Of a DNA stretch of 64,000 bases, positions 44,770 to 54,498 are shown in pieces. Within the stretch, counting starts at the first letter, position 1. The number at the start of each line of letters is the position of its first letter. The DNA comes from Paenibacillus sp. FSL H8-0079. GTDB taxonomy: Bacteria; Bacillota; Bacilli; Paenibacillales; Paenibacillaceae. The notes under the pieces are model-generated. The model had not been told where the DNA came from and made no database searches. It saw only the letters and a list, made by a program, of their open reading frames with translations. The stretch lies in the NCBI RefSeq assembly GCF_037991315.1, contig NZ_CP150300.1, forward strand, positions 6,634,001 through 6,698,000, in the 5' to 3' direction. The position numbers were made by a program, and so were the translations under genes.

Positions 44770-45660
44770 TTATTTTGAACCCGAAAATCCATAGTTGAAC
44801 AACTTACGTGTCTCCACAAAACGCCCTTCACGAGTATCTGTTCCAAATACAACGGAGATCAGTCTTTTGCCATCACGTTCAGCTGTCCCAACAAAATGAT
44901 ATCCGGAATCCTCATCATACCCGGTCTTCAATCCGTCATTCCCATCGTAAGCATACGGCCCACCAATGGAGGACAACATCCAGTTCGTGTTACTCATGTA
45001 CATTCCTTTTTGATGCATCGATACTTGCATTTGACTGGAGACTCTTAAGATCTCGGGATGGTTATTCAACAGATGTCGCGCAAGCTTGCACGCATCTATA
45101 GCCGTCATTAAGGTCTGCCCTTGTATTTCCGTCGGTCGGTTAGGACCAAGCAGCTTTTCACTGAGACCCGTAGAATTTGTGAATTGTGTATCCTCAGACA
45201 GTCCAATCTGAGTTGCTTTTTGGTTCATTTGTTGCACAAACTTATGCTCTGTACCACTGATATGTTCAGCCAGAGCAACCGCTGCATCATTTGCTGAATA
45301 GACAGCTACAATCTGGAATAAATCCTTTACTGTTAATTGCTCACCCTGTTTCAGGGTCAGTTGACTGCCCCCAACCGAACTGGCGTACAGACTCACATTC
45401 ACAAGATCATCCCAGCTTATATCTCCATTAATCACAGCTTCCATCACAAGCAGTTCTGTCATCAACTTACTGACGCCTGCCGGAGCAATCTCTTCTGAGC
45501 CGTTAAAATCCATTAAGATCTGTTCAGAGTTCATATCCATCAATACAGCAGATTCAGCTTTAATTCCCGGTTTGCCTACCAGCATGTCCGGTTTCACACC
45601 CAAATATATAATGAGCAGCAGAGCCAGCAGCATACCTGCCCGTTTCCACCATTTTTTCAT
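44770..45660 (-). CDS. PBP5-like D-Ala-D-Ala carboxypeptidase homologue lacking the catalytic Ser
   Basis: A 296-residue secreted or membrane-anchored protein of peptidase family S11 with one N-terminal helix (about 9-24). Of the three penicillin-binding motifs, SxN (YSANDAA) and KTG (GLKTGYDEDSGYHF) are intact, but the SxxK box reads IAPAGVSKLMT where relatives have PASxxK: the nucleophilic serine is Gly (codon GGC, one base from AGC). The domain is also short, lacking the C-terminal PBP5 beta domain. It is either an inactive relative with a binding role or a recent null allele. GAGGTGA precedes the ATG. Confidence 0.85.
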   Translation of the reverse strand: MKKWWKRAGMLLALLLIIYLGVKPDMLVGKPGIKAESAVLMDMNSEQILMDFNGSEEIAPAGVSKLMTELLVMEAVINGDISWDDLVNVSLYASSVGGSQLTLKQGEQLTVKDLFQIVAVYSANDAAVALAEHISGTEHKFVQQMNQKATQIGLSEDTQFTNSTGLSEKLLGPNRPTEIQGQTLMTAIDACKLARHLLNNHPEILRVSSQMQVSMHQKGMYMSNTNWMLSSIGGPYAYDGNDGLKTGYDEDSGYHFVGTAERDGKRLISVVFGTDTREGRFVETRKLFNYGFSGSK

Positions 45661-45754
45661 AAGATAATCACCTCTTACCTATATAGACGAAGTGAAGAGG
45701 CATTTTGTCTGCACTTTTTTGAAAAAAAGTTAAATTTTTTTTATTTTTTGGTTA

Positions 45755-45809
45755 CAAAAAAAACATGAACCCCATACACCCATGCCAGAGTGTACAGAAT
45801 CCATGTTTT
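45755..45809 (-). terminator. terminator of the oligopeptide transporter operon
   Basis: Arms AAAACATG (45760-45767) and CATGTTTT (45802-45809) enclose a large loop that can pair internally; the minus-strand flank is T-rich. Confidence 0.55.
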
Positions 45810-45912
45810 GAAAGACACTTTTGTTCATTCTCCCAAGAGAATTCTTCATGATAATCTAGCAACCGACTTCTTAAAGGACCCCAATCCTTACAGTTGCTAA
45901 TTTAAGAATGTA

Positions 45913-47739
45913 TTACTCAGCTACAACTGCTTTGTCTGCATTGACTTGCAGGTCGCTTAGATAAACGCCTGTTCCATCTCCGATTGCATAGTTCAGCACA
46001 CGTTTGTTAACCGGTGCTACAACTGCACGATACAGTGTTGGGAATACAGGAACTTCATCTACCATGTATTGCTGCCATTGATTGTAGATCTCTTTACGCT
46101 TGTCTACATCGAACGCTTCAGCAGATACACCTTGTGCCAGCAATTTGTCGTTTTCTTCGCTAGAGAATCTAGAGAAGTTATACAGTGCATCACGGCCGTA
46201 CAGACCAGATGGATCTACATCAATACCAACGCCCCATGCTGCTTGATACACATCAACGTTCGGATCATCTTTACCTGAGTTACCTACACGGTCATAGAAG
46301 CTGTTGAACTCAACCATTTCCAGGTTTACTTTCAAACCAATAGCAGCCCATGATTGAACATAATATTGAGCCAGTGGTTGTGCAATATCTCCACCCGTCA
46401 TAGATACAAAGTTGATTTCGAGTGGTGTTCCATCCGGATTGGTACGGAATTCACCATCCAGTTTGTAACCAGCTTCTTCAAGCAATGCTTTCGCTGCTTC
46501 TGGATCATACGTTACACCCGGATTGTTGGAATCATGGAACTCTGGGTGAGACGGCGGAATCAGAGTTGTAGCATTCCAACGCAAACCGTTGTAGAAACGT
46601 TTACCTACTTGATCGTTATCTACAGCCATCCACATTGCTTTACGCAGGTTTTTGTCACCCATTTTTGCTTCAGCATTACTTTCAACTTTTCCGTTTTCTT
46701 CATCCCACGTACCCAGTTTGAAACCGATGTACGTATAAGCACGATCGATTGCGCCCAGGAATTCTACGTTGGACAGGTTAGCATTGTCTTTGTATTGATC
46801 TGTCGGGAATGCATCTACAAGGTCTACCCCGCCAGATTTCAGTTCTTGAACAACCGTTGTCGGGTTGATAACTTTCAGAGTCACTTTGTCCAGTTTTGGA
46901 GCTCCACGCCAGTAGTCTTCGTTCTTAACATAAGTTACAGACTCACCCGGAGTGATGACATCCACTTTAAATGGACCAAAACCAATTGGTTTTTCACGTA
47001 CTTCTTTGGAAGAAGACATTTTCGCTACATCCATATCTCCGAAGATATGTTTAGCAAGTGGATACGTCCATACGCCACCTGTCAGCAGGGACGGAGTGGA
47101 TTCTTTATACGTAATGCTGATTTGTTTGTCGCTCAGCACTTCAATACCCGAGATTGTTTTTGCTGTTCCCGCATGGAATTCTTCCATACCTACTATGCTA
47201 GTAAAGTTGGAGTCATAACGTGGACCATCATACGCTTTGTTACCAATAACCTCATAAGCAAATTGCAGATCTTCAGCCGTTACCGGCTTGCCATCATGCC
47301 AGTTTACATTGTCACGAATGGTCAGTGTAAATGTTTTTCCATCTTCAGACGTCTCATATGTTGCTGCACCATCATTGGTGTACACATAGTCTTTGTCCCA
47401 TGTAAGTAATGGCTCATCGAACCATTGCAGTACCTGAACATCCGGGTTACCGGAATAGAAGTTGTAGTTCAGTGTACCTTCAAAAGCAGTATCCGATACA
47501 AGTCCGAATGTAATCGATCCACCTTCGATCGCAGTACCTTCATTCGTTTTGACATTGTTGAAGTCTTCAATGGAGTAAACGCCCTCTTCATTAGCAGGTT
47601 TTTCCTCTGTTTTTCCCTCTTCTGTGTTTGTAGTTGGAGCTGGAGTAGCTGCTTCTTTCTCCGAGCATGCTGCGAGCACCAATACAAAGACCAGCATCAT
47701 CGTGAAAAATAGTCCCCGTGAAAATAATCCCTTTTTCAT
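45913..47739 (-). CDS. oligopeptide ABC transporter, substrate-binding lipoprotein
   Basis: Start at ATG 47739, with GGGAGG eight bases upstream; 608 residues. Lipobox LAAC near residue 25 anchors it outside. A Thr/Glu-rich linker precedes a family 5 solute-binding domain (SBP_bac_5) with NVNWHDGKPVTAEDLQFAYE, GFGPFKVD and KALLEEAGY. It binds peptides and delivers them to the permease. It is last in the operon D-F-B-C-A, an order of the App/Opp type. Large size and sequence resemble AppA/OppA but the exact peptide range is unknown. Confidence 0.92.
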   Translation of the reverse strand: MKKGLFSRGLFFTMMLVFVLVLAACSEKEAATPAPTTNTEEGKTEEKPANEEGVYSIEDFNNVKTNEGTAIEGGSITFGLVSDTAFEGTLNYNFYSGNPDVQVLQWFDEPLLTWDKDYVYTNDGAATYETSEDGKTFTLTIRDNVNWHDGKPVTAEDLQFAYEVIGNKAYDGPRYDSNFTSIVGMEEFHAGTAKTISGIEVLSDKQISITYKESTPSLLTGGVWTYPLAKHIFGDMDVAKMSSSKEVREKPIGFGPFKVDVITPGESVTYVKNEDYWRGAPKLDKVTLKVINPTTVVQELKSGGVDLVDAFPTDQYKDNANLSNVEFLGAIDRAYTYIGFKLGTWDEENGKVESNAEAKMGDKNLRKAMWMAVDNDQVGKRFYNGLRWNATTLIPPSHPEFHDSNNPGVTYDPEAAKALLEEAGYKLDGEFRTNPDGTPLEINFVSMTGGDIAQPLAQYYVQSWAAIGLKVNLEMVEFNSFYDRVGNSGKDDPNVDVYQAAWGVGIDVDPSGLYGRDALYNFSRFSSEENDKLLAQGVSAEAFDVDKRKEIYNQWQQYMVDEVPVFPTLYRAVVAPVNKRVLNYAIGDGTGVYLSDLQVNADKAVVAE

Positions 47740-47758
47740 GAACCTTTCCTCCCTTTTT

Positions 47759-48664
47759 TTAACCTCTTCTTTGTCTTGCATCAGTCGCACGCTTTAGGGC
47801 TTGACCGACATTATTTATACTCAACATCAATACCAGGATCAGCACCGATGCGGGTAGCCATATCCACCATCTGGATTCCAGGGTTTGCGGATTACGTGCA
47901 TAACTTACGAGTGTTCCAAGACTGGGTGTGCTTTCGGGAAAACCAAACCCGAGGAAAGATAACCCTGATTCGAGGCCAATGTTGGCAGCGAGATTCAATG
48001 TCATCGTTACGATGATAATGGAGCTCAGATTCGGAAGAACCTGTGAGAGCATAATCTTCAGATGAGAAGAGCCCAATGTTTTTGAAGCTTTTACATAGTC
48101 CAGCTCCCGTTCCTGTAATGCTTTGGAGCGGATTAGTCTGGCAATACCCATCCAGAGAAATGCCGTCATGATTAGAGAGAACGAGATGATATTGTATTTC
48201 GGTACTGCTGTAACAAACGCAATAACAATCATCAGCATTGGAAGGATCATGAAGAAGTCAACAACACGCATAAACAGGTTGTCAATCATTCCACCGAAAT
48301 AACCGGATAAAAGGCCAATTAAGATACCTATGAAGCCAGTCATTAACGTTACGATAATTCCAATGCTCAGCGAGTTACGTGTACCGATGACCAGTTGGCC
48401 GAATACATCACGACCTCCATAGTCTGTTCCAAGCCAATATTTCGCGGATGGCGGTTCATATAAGGCAAACAGATCCACGCGTACGATATCATCCTGATTC
48501 AGAATGAGAGACGTGCCATATACCAGCAACATGACCAAGCCCAAGAAAATGAGCGAGATTAGTGCCACCTTATCTCTGACAAGCTCCCTCCATAAAATAT
48601 TTAAGCTAGAGGGGCTTTTATCAACCTTTTGTGAAGTTACAACTACCTCGTTGGCCTTGCTCAT
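47759..48664 (-). CDS. oligopeptide ABC transporter permease (OppC/AppC type)
   Basis: A 301-residue inner-membrane permease with six helices and an N-terminal extension typical of OppC. The cytoplasmic EAA-type loop reads ALQERELDYVKASKTLGSS (about 180), and GTDYGGRDVFGQLV is the OppC signature. GGGGTGA precedes the ATG. It sits 29 bases downstream of the OppB-type gene and 19 bases before the binding-protein gene. Confidence 0.93.
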   Translation of the reverse strand: MSKANEVVVTSQKVDKSPSSLNILWRELVRDKVALISLIFLGLVMLLVYGTSLILNQDDIVRVDLFALYEPPSAKYWLGTDYGGRDVFGQLVIGTRNSLSIGIIVTLMTGFIGILIGLLSGYFGGMIDNLFMRVVDFFMILPMLMIVIAFVTAVPKYNIISFSLIMTAFLWMGIARLIRSKALQERELDYVKASKTLGSSHLKIMLSQVLPNLSSIIIVTMTLNLAANIGLESGLSFLGFGFPESTPSLGTLVSYARNPQTLESRWWIWLPASVLILVLMLSINNVGQALKRATDARQRRG

Positions 48665-48693
48665 CTTGTTTTCACCCCGAAATCTTCAAGTTC

Positions 48694-49656
48694 TTACTTG
48701 ATCCGTATACGTGGATCTACAATTCCTAGAATTATGTCAGACAGCAATGCCCCGAGAATGGAGGCTACGCCATATAACAATACGAGTGCAGTCACAACGC
48801 TGAAGTCACGCAATGAGATGGAACTCAGGAACAACTGCCCCATACCTGGATAACTGAATATGCTTTCGATAAATACCGTACCTCCGATAAGTCCTGTGAT
48901 CTCATATCCGAAGAATGCAGCGATAGGTAATAGCGAGTTCCTCAAGATATGTCTGTTGTAGATCCGGGATTCCGAGGCACCTTTGGCTCTCGCAGTAATA
49001 ACGAATTCCTTATGCTTGATATCAATGATCTCACTACGCAAATATTGAACGGTAGATACCGTTGTAATCAGTGCCATGGATAGTGCTGGTAATAACAGAT
49101 GGTAGAACTTGCTCATGACGTAGCTGAATGTGCCTGGTGTAAGTCCAGGTGCAACACTTCCTCCTGTCGGGAACCAGCCGAAGTGGAATCCGAAGATCCA
49201 TACCATCACCAGTGCGAAGATAAACAACGGTGCAGCAAAGCCCAGGTAGGTGTAACCCGTGATCAACCGGTCAGACCAGGTATCGTTGTAACGACCACTG
49301 ATGATACCCAGTGGAATCGCGATCAGGTAAGTCAGCACAAGTGTCGCCAGTGCAAGCCAGAATGTGTTTGCTACACGCTGACCAATCAGGTCAGTAACCG
49401 GCATTTTGAAGCGGAAGGATTGTCCAAAATCACCTTGTACGGCGTTTTTGATCCAGTCCCAATATTGCACGTACCAGGGATTATTCAATCCCAATCTCTC
49501 TCGCTGGGCTTCCAATGCTTTGGGATCAACGCTTGGATCAAGCAATCCGGTTAACGCGTCGCCCGGCATGGCCTTGGCCATCAGAAAGACCAAAAGACTT
49601 AGTAAAAAAATCTGAGGGATCATTATGATAATTCTGCGTACTATCGTTTTCCACAT
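48694..49656 (-). CDS. oligopeptide ABC transporter permease (OppB/AppB type)
   Basis: A 320-residue permease starting MWKTIVRRIIIMIPQIFLLS, with six helices. EAA loop: DIKHKEFVITARAKGASES (about 220). The region FGQSFRFKMPVTDLIGQRV and the C-terminal YPGMGQLFLSSISLRD are family marks. It pairs with the OppC-type protein to form the channel. The ATG lies seven bases after the stop of the OppF-type gene. Confidence 0.94.
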   Translation of the reverse strand: MWKTIVRRIIIMIPQIFLLSLLVFLMAKAMPGDALTGLLDPSVDPKALEAQRERLGLNNPWYVQYWDWIKNAVQGDFGQSFRFKMPVTDLIGQRVANTFWLALATLVLTYLIAIPLGIISGRYNDTWSDRLITGYTYLGFAAPLFIFALVMVWIFGFHFGWFPTGGSVAPGLTPGTFSYVMSKFYHLLLPALSMALITTVSTVQYLRSEIIDIKHKEFVITARAKGASESRIYNRHILRNSLLPIAAFFGYEITGLIGGTVFIESIFSYPGMGQLFLSSISLRDFSVVTALVLLYGVASILGALLSDIILGIVDPRIRIK

Positions 49657-49663
49657 ATGGCCT

Positions 49664-50596
49664 TCAACCTTTCTGAGGTAGAGCTACTCGGTGAGTATCG
49701 GAAATGGATTTGAGCGAGTATGCAAGCCCTTCCTCATCAAAGAAATTTCGGTATGAATGTTCATACTCCGTTTTGACCTGTTGACGGAAGGCTACCATTT
49801 CCTCTCGTTTGGTTGGGTCCATATCCGGAATGGCTGCAATAAGACGTTTGGTGTAGATGTGCTGCGGATTCTCAAAAATATCATTCGTTGTTCCCTGTTC
49901 CACATATCGACCTTTATACATAATCCCAATCTCATCACACATATGGCGGATGATGCCGAGATCATGACTGATGAACAGGTACGTCAGATTCAGTTCTTTT
50001 TGAATTTCCTGCATAAAATTGAGTACTTGGGCCTGTACCGATACATCCAGTGCAGATACAGGTTCATCAGCAATGATCAGCTTCGGTTTTAGTGCAATAG
50101 CACGTGCAATGCCGATCCGTTGACGCTGCCCGCCTGAGAATTCATGGGGATATTTGTAGATTGATTCCGGACTCAGACCAACCTTTTCAAGTAATTCTCT
50201 TACTTGTCTTTTCTCCTCGGTAGCTGTCAGACGCTCATAGTTACGAAACGGCTCAGCGATGATATCGATAACCCGCTTCTTGGGATTCAGTGATGAATAT
50301 GGATCTTGAAAGATCATTTGTACATCCCGTTGAAGCTGCCTGTTCTTCCGTCGCTCGGTAGCCAGATTCTTACCGTTAAACAGGATCTTTCCATCAGTGA
50401 CATGATTCAGCCCAATAATGGCTCTTCCTGTGGTTGTCTTGCCTGAACCGGATTCACCAACCAAACCGTAGGTCTGTCCTTGTTCAATGGAGAAGCTAAC
50501 ACCATCAACAGCCTTTACACTGCCAATTTCCCGTTTGAGCAATCCACCGCGAATCGGAAAATGTATCTTGAGTCCTTCTACTTCGAGTAATGCCAT
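49664..50596 (-). CDS. oligopeptide ABC transporter ATPase (OppF/AppF type)
   Basis: Start at ATG 50596 with CCTCC complement (GGAGG) ten bases upstream; a longer frame to 50794 lies inside the preceding gene and is not needed. 310 residues. Walker A GESGSGKTTTGRA, signature SGGQRQRIGIARAIA, Walker B LIIADEPVSALDVSVQ, H-loop FISHDLGIIRHM. The C-terminal OppF-type extension (KRLIAAIPDMDP) is present. It energises uptake with the OppD-type subunit. Confidence 0.95.
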   Translation of the reverse strand: MALLEVEGLKIHFPIRGGLLKREIGSVKAVDGVSFSIEQGQTYGLVGESGSGKTTTGRAIIGLNHVTDGKILFNGKNLATERRKNRQLQRDVQMIFQDPYSSLNPKKRVIDIIAEPFRNYERLTATEEKRQVRELLEKVGLSPESIYKYPHEFSGGQRQRIGIARAIALKPKLIIADEPVSALDVSVQAQVLNFMQEIQKELNLTYLFISHDLGIIRHMCDEIGIMYKGRYVEQGTTNDIFENPQHIYTKRLIAAIPDMDPTKREEMVAFRQQVKTEYEHSYRNFFDEEGLAYSLKSISDTHRVALPQKG

Positions 50597-50600
50597 TATG

Positions 50601-51599
50601 TTATTCCTCCTCAGCTTGGTCAGGGAAATGAAAGTGCTGGTAACAGGTACACCGTACATAGTGGCCTGGCGCAATTTCATGCATCTGTGGGTTCTCTTCA
50701 TGAGCCGAATCACTAATCCATGGAATTCGGGCTTTGAATCTGCACCCTTTGCGAGGAAGATTTTTGAGTGAAGGCACGATGCCTTGGATGACATGCAATT
50801 TGGATCCTTCTTCAGATAGGGTGGGAATCGAGTTCAACAGTGAACGTGTATACGGATGCTTCGCATCATTCATCAGTGTGAAGATATCTGCGATTTCAAC
50901 AATTTCTCCTGCATACATAACTGCAACGCGATCAGCCATCTCGGCTACGACACCCAGGTCATGTGTAATCAGAATAATGCCTGCGTTAATTTCGTTCTTC
51001 AGATCACGGATCAGCTCCAGAATCTGTAGTTGAATCGTAACGTCAAGCGCCGTCGTAGGTTCATCGGCTATGAGTAGTTCTGGTTTGTTGGCAATCGCGA
51101 TGGCAATGACAATTCTCTGTCTCATACCACCAGATAATTCGTGGGGATACTGCTTGTATATTTGTTCGGGACGTGGAATCCCTACCTGATTCAATAAGTG
51201 AATAACCTTTTCTCTCTTCTCTCTGGAAGACAGCTTGGACTGATGAAGTGTAAGAATCTCTTCAATCTGTTCACCAATAATCATTAGAGGATTTAGTGCG
51301 GACAATGGGTCTTGAAAAATCATGCCCATTTCTTTGCCGCGTAGCTTGTTCAACTTGCTTGGGGAGATGTTGGCAATATCTTGTCCTTTATAGAGAATCT
51401 GGCCTTCAATTTTTGCTTTGTTATGCAAACCCATAAGAGAGAATGCAAAAGCACTTTTGCCTGACCCGGATTCGCCTACAATCGCCAACACTTCATTTTT
51501 CTTCACCTTAAGGTTAACGTGATCCACTGCTGCGTAATAGTCATCTTCAATTCTGAATGATGTTGTTAGATTTCTGACTTCCAATAGCTCTGTATTCAA
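50601..51599 (-). CDS. oligopeptide ABC transporter ATPase (OppD/AppD type)
   Basis: First gene of the operon. The start is set at TTG 51599 because AGGGTGAT lies just upstream and the product begins MNTELLEVRNLTTSF; a GTG at 51608 is the alternative. About 332 residues. Walker A GESGSGKSAFAFS, signature LSGGMRQRIVIAIAIA, Walker B LLIADEPTTALDVTIQ, H-loop LITHDLGVVAEM. The C-terminal region has a Cys-containing motif (KGCRFKARIPW, then RCTCYQHFHF) seen in OppD-type proteins that may bind an iron-sulfur cluster. Confidence 0.93.
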   Translation of the reverse strand: MNTELLEVRNLTTSFRIEDDYYAAVDHVNLKVKKNEVLAIVGESGSGKSAFAFSLMGLHNKAKIEGQILYKGQDIANISPSKLNKLRGKEMGMIFQDPLSALNPLMIIGEQIEEILTLHQSKLSSREKREKVIHLLNQVGIPRPEQIYKQYPHELSGGMRQRIVIAIAIANKPELLIADEPTTALDVTIQLQILELIRDLKNEINAGIILITHDLGVVAEMADRVAVMYAGEIVEIADIFTLMNDAKHPYTRSLLNSIPTLSEEGSKLHVIQGIVPSLKNLPRKGCRFKARIPWISDSAHEENPQMHEIAPGHYVRCTCYQHFHFPDQAEEE

Positions 51600-52259
51600 A
51601 TCAATCACCCTAACCCCATAATTTCCGTAGATTGTATTCGTGTGTAGAAGAATGCATCCACTGTATATTTCCAAGTTCTTGAAGATAACGAACAATAGCT
51701 TATACAAAATACCAAATCTTTAGGAGAAACAAGTTTAAGAGACTTTTATTTAGACCATTGGTCAATTAATGTTGATAAATCCTAGCGGAATTATATTACA
51801 AAATAATTAATGTAATCATACGTGTAATTTTATCTGACGTCAATGCTTATTTTGAGATTTTTGGTATAAATGTTTTTTATACCACAGATTTGGATATTAG
51901 TAATATTATAAAGGTATATGGCAAGGGGTTTGAGAGATTTTGTCCTACTTTTAACTATGAGGTGTATATGATCAAATAATCATTTCAATATATACATTAC
52001 ATAATAGTTACATAAGATGTATATGTATATGTTGTAGTCAGTAGGAAAATTAAAATTAATGCGAGGTAAATGTTATATATTTTAGTTTTAACTATTCTCA
52101 ATCGATAGCTTAACTCTATTTAATCGGAGCCATTATTCTTACATTTGATATAATAAGTTCGACCAAAGTAAAAAATCTAGTTATTATAGTATAGTTTCAT
52201 TTATTTGCTGATGTAAAGACCAAATTGTCATCTTTTATCATTTATTTTACAAAAGAAAG
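51600..52259. other. AT-rich intergenic region upstream of the oligopeptide operon
   Basis: About 660 bases with no supported gene, far more AT-rich than the flanks. It must carry the operon promoter (a TTGACC near 51770 on the minus strand is a candidate -35, but no convincing -10 at 17 bases was found). Remaining sequence shows no clear repeat. Confidence 0.35.
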
Positions 52260-52287
52260 AAAAAAGCCCTGCAAAATGCAGAGCTTT
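52260..52287 (-). terminator. terminator of the M15 peptidase gene
   Basis: Arms AGCCCTGCA (52265-52273) and TGCAGAGCT (52277-52285) with a short A loop and a minus-strand T run. Confidence 0.85.
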
Positions 52288-52326
52288 TCTAATATTTATT
52301 CATATAAGTGTATATTAAGTACATTT

Positions 52327-52920
52327 TTATTGAGAGTCTGGAGGTCTTTTACCTCGTTTTAACTCATTGATACTCAAACCAAAATCCATCTGCAAGTGAG
52401 GATAGTCCGGAAAGTTAGCCCAGTCACCACCCCAAGTGAAACCCAACTCTTTCGCGAGATCCACGACTTCCATCCAGTCTGCCTTGCCATTCCCGTTATC
52501 ATCCCGTTCCATATCCCACACCACATCACCCTCAGGCGTTCTCAGTGCAAAATCAATAGCTAATCCATAGTTATGATATGATTCACCACCACGCGCATTC
52601 GTAACGATACTGCCTGTACTTGAGCGTCCTTGGTTAAATAGTGCATCTTGCTCCTCGGAACTTCGGTAGCCGTGGGTTATAACAATCTCTATTCCACGTC
52701 TGGCTGCCTTACGTACCAATAATTCCTCATTCTCTGCTACCACAGGATGAAGGCCGGTGATCGGCACAGCATCTTGAAGCGTTGTTCCTGGCCACATATT
52801 ATCTATATCACCTTTTTGCTGTAACCATACATATATAATGGAAAGTAAAAGAGTAGCTACAATCCAGGTTTTTAGACTTTTCCTTTTTCTCTGCTTGCCT
52901 TTACGTTGTGATGTATTCAT
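52327..52920 (-). CDS. M15 family D,D-/L,D-carboxypeptidase (VanY/CwlK-like)
   Basis: Start at ATG 52920 with AGGAG five bases upstream; 197 residues. One N-terminal membrane helix (about 20-38) and an extracellular M15 zinc peptidase domain: YRSSEEQDALFNQG, the metal motif SYHNYGLAIDFAL (His and Asp) and the second metal His in PDYPHLQMDFG, with WGGDW before it. It trims peptide stems of peptidoglycan. A calcium-type DNGNGKADW insertion lies between the two metal motifs. Single-gene unit. Confidence 0.9.
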   Translation of the reverse strand: MNTSQRKGKQRKRKSLKTWIVATLLLSIIYVWLQQKGDIDNMWPGTTLQDAVPITGLHPVVAENEELLVRKAARRGIEIVITHGYRSSEEQDALFNQGRSSTGSIVTNARGGESYHNYGLAIDFALRTPEGDVVWDMERDDNGNGKADWMEVVDLAKELGFTWGGDWANFPDYPHLQMDFGLSINELKRGKRPPDSQ

Positions 52921-53084
52921 ATCCACTCCTGATGTTTATTCTGAAATAAACAGCTATTCATGCTGCCTGACCTTTTCAGTAGATTAGACTCTATTATAAT
53001 TCATTTGAGCCTTGAATGCCTCTATCACCACAGTATTGGATTCTCTGATTTATCAGATTGTATACATTATTTCCAATTATACAT

Positions 53085-53117
53085 ACAAAAAAGCAGCCGG
53101 CTATAAGCCGGCTGCTT
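53085..53117 (-). terminator. terminator of the rpsF-ssb-rpsR operon
   Basis: A perfect 11-bp stem (53091-53101 with 53107-53117) and a minus-strand T run, 20 bases past the rpsR stop. Confidence 0.9.
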
Positions 53118-53137
53118 CGTATGCAAGCTGAGTAAAA

Positions 53138-53410
53138 CTACTCAGTTGTGTATGGCAATAATGCGATTTGACGGGAGCGTTTAATTGCAATCGTCAGAGC
53201 ACGTTGATATTTAGCGCTAGTACCTGTTACACGGCGTGGCAAAATTTTTCCACGTTCGCTGATAAATTTACGAAGCAAGTCCGTATCTTTATAATCGATG
53301 TGAGTAATTTTGTTAGCTGTGAAGAAGCACACTTTACGACGTTTATTACGGCCGCCACGACGTGCCGGTCTTTTATCGTTGTCTCCGCCTTCTCTTTGCT
53401 TGAAGCCCAT
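53138..53410 (-). CDS. rpsR: 30S ribosomal protein S18
   Basis: A 90-residue basic protein that pairs with S6 on the platform of the 30S subunit. Core: [21 protein letters not shown], then [20 protein letters not shown] and [19 protein letters not shown]. The Gly/Arg-rich N-terminal extension is common. The single Cys after KV is the zinc-type position of C-minus variants. Last gene of the operon. Confidence 0.98.
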   Translation of the reverse strand: MGFKQREGGDNDKRPARRGGRNKRRKVCFFTANKITHIDYKDTDLLRKFISERGKILPRRVTGTSAKYQRALTIAIKRSRQIALLPYTTE

Positions 53411-53468
53411 GCTTTTCAGTCCTTTCCTATCATGTAACCCATATCTCCTAAGAGAATATCAGCTCATG

Positions 53469-53954
53469 TTAAAATGGCAAATCATCATCCGATATATCAA
53501 TCGGTTTTCCGTCATCGGAAAAAGGATCCTGATTGTTGCTACGCGAATTATTGTTATTGTTCGCGCGTCCGCCGCCTCCATAAGAAGGCTCTTCACGCAT
53601 TGGTTGCCCACCGCCGCCACCGCTATTATCACGGTTAGCTGACTCCAAGAAACGGACATTATCGGCAATGACTTCGGTCACGTATACACGTTTTCCTTCG
53701 TTATTCTCGTAGTTCCGTACTTGAATGCGTCCTTCGACTGCAGCCAGGCGTCCTTTGCGCAAGTAGTTCGCACAGGTCTCGGCAAGCTGTCTCCAGGTTA
53801 CGACCGGAATGAAATCGGCTTCCTTTTCTCCCCCTTGGCTTGTAAACGGTCTGTCCACTGCCAAAGTAAATTGCGTAACTGCTACTCCTGCTGGAGTGTA
53901 ACGCAACTCAGGATCCCGGGTTAACCGTCCGATCAGAATGACACGGTTCAACAA
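53469..53954 (-). CDS. ssb: single-stranded DNA-binding protein
   Basis: A 161-residue SSB with the OB fold ([20 protein letters not shown], then TFTSQGG region and [18 protein letters not shown]) and a glycine/asparagine-rich tail ending DDDLPF, the acidic tip that binds partner proteins. It starts at TTG with GGAGGGG eight bases upstream. It lies between rpsF and rpsR as usual. Confidence 0.98.
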   Translation of the reverse strand: MLNRVILIGRLTRDPELRYTPAGVAVTQFTLAVDRPFTSQGGEKEADFIPVVTWRQLAETCANYLRKGRLAAVEGRIQVRNYENNEGKRVYVTEVIADNVRFLESANRDNSGGGGGQPMREEPSYGGGGRANNNNNSRSNNQDPFSDDGKPIDISDDDLPF

Positions 53955-54002
53955 TGTAATCCCCTCCTTCAGAGCGTATTGGTGCGTTAATCACGAGTAG
54001 TC

Positions 54003-54296
54003 TTAAGCAGACTTAACGTCGTTGGTAATGAGATAACGAATTACTTCGTCAGAAATCTTCATGAGACGCTCAAGTTCAGTTACAACTGCTGGTTCAGCAG
54101 TGAAATGTACCAGAACATAAAAACCATCACGGAATTTCTTGATCTCATACGCAAGACGGCGTTTACCCATAACGTCGTGAGCTGTAACTTCACCACCGCC
54201 GTTGGAGATGATGCCTTGGAATTTATCGACTGTAGCTTGAACAACTTCTTGCTCAATGTCAGGACGAATAATGTACATCACTTCATATTTGCGCAT
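54003..54296 (-). CDS. rpsF: 30S ribosomal protein S6
   Basis: Start at ATG 54296 (MRKYEVMYIIRPDIEQEVVQ) with AAGGAGG upstream; 97 residues. The ferredoxin-like fold is apparent, with GGGEVTAHDVMGKRRLAYEI and HFTAEPAVVTELERLMKISD. First gene of the rpsF-ssb-rpsR operon. The leader between 54297 and 54360 includes a CTCAA/TTGAG hairpin but no verified S6:S18 site. Confidence 0.98.
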   Translation of the reverse strand: MRKYEVMYIIRPDIEQEVVQATVDKFQGIISNGGGEVTAHDVMGKRRLAYEIKKFRDGFYVLVHFTAEPAVVTELERLMKISDEVIRYLITNDVKSA

Positions 54297-54498
54297 AATT
54301 TTCACCTCCTTATGGACTCTGGCCCTCAATCTAGGTTGAGAGCAAGGAACGAGCACAAACTCGAACTATATTAATATAACAAATACCGAGTCAAAGTGCA
54401 AGCAAACGTTCCCTGTACATATTGGCACATGATCACCCCGGCAATGGAGCACACTACAGATGCAACAATGTAACATATTCTGCAGAGGAGGTTTTATC

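Noticed and set aside
50597..50794. Extended N-terminus of the OppF-type ATPase
   Set aside because: The extra 66 residues lie inside the preceding gene and show no family similarity; ATG 50596 has GGAGG upstream.
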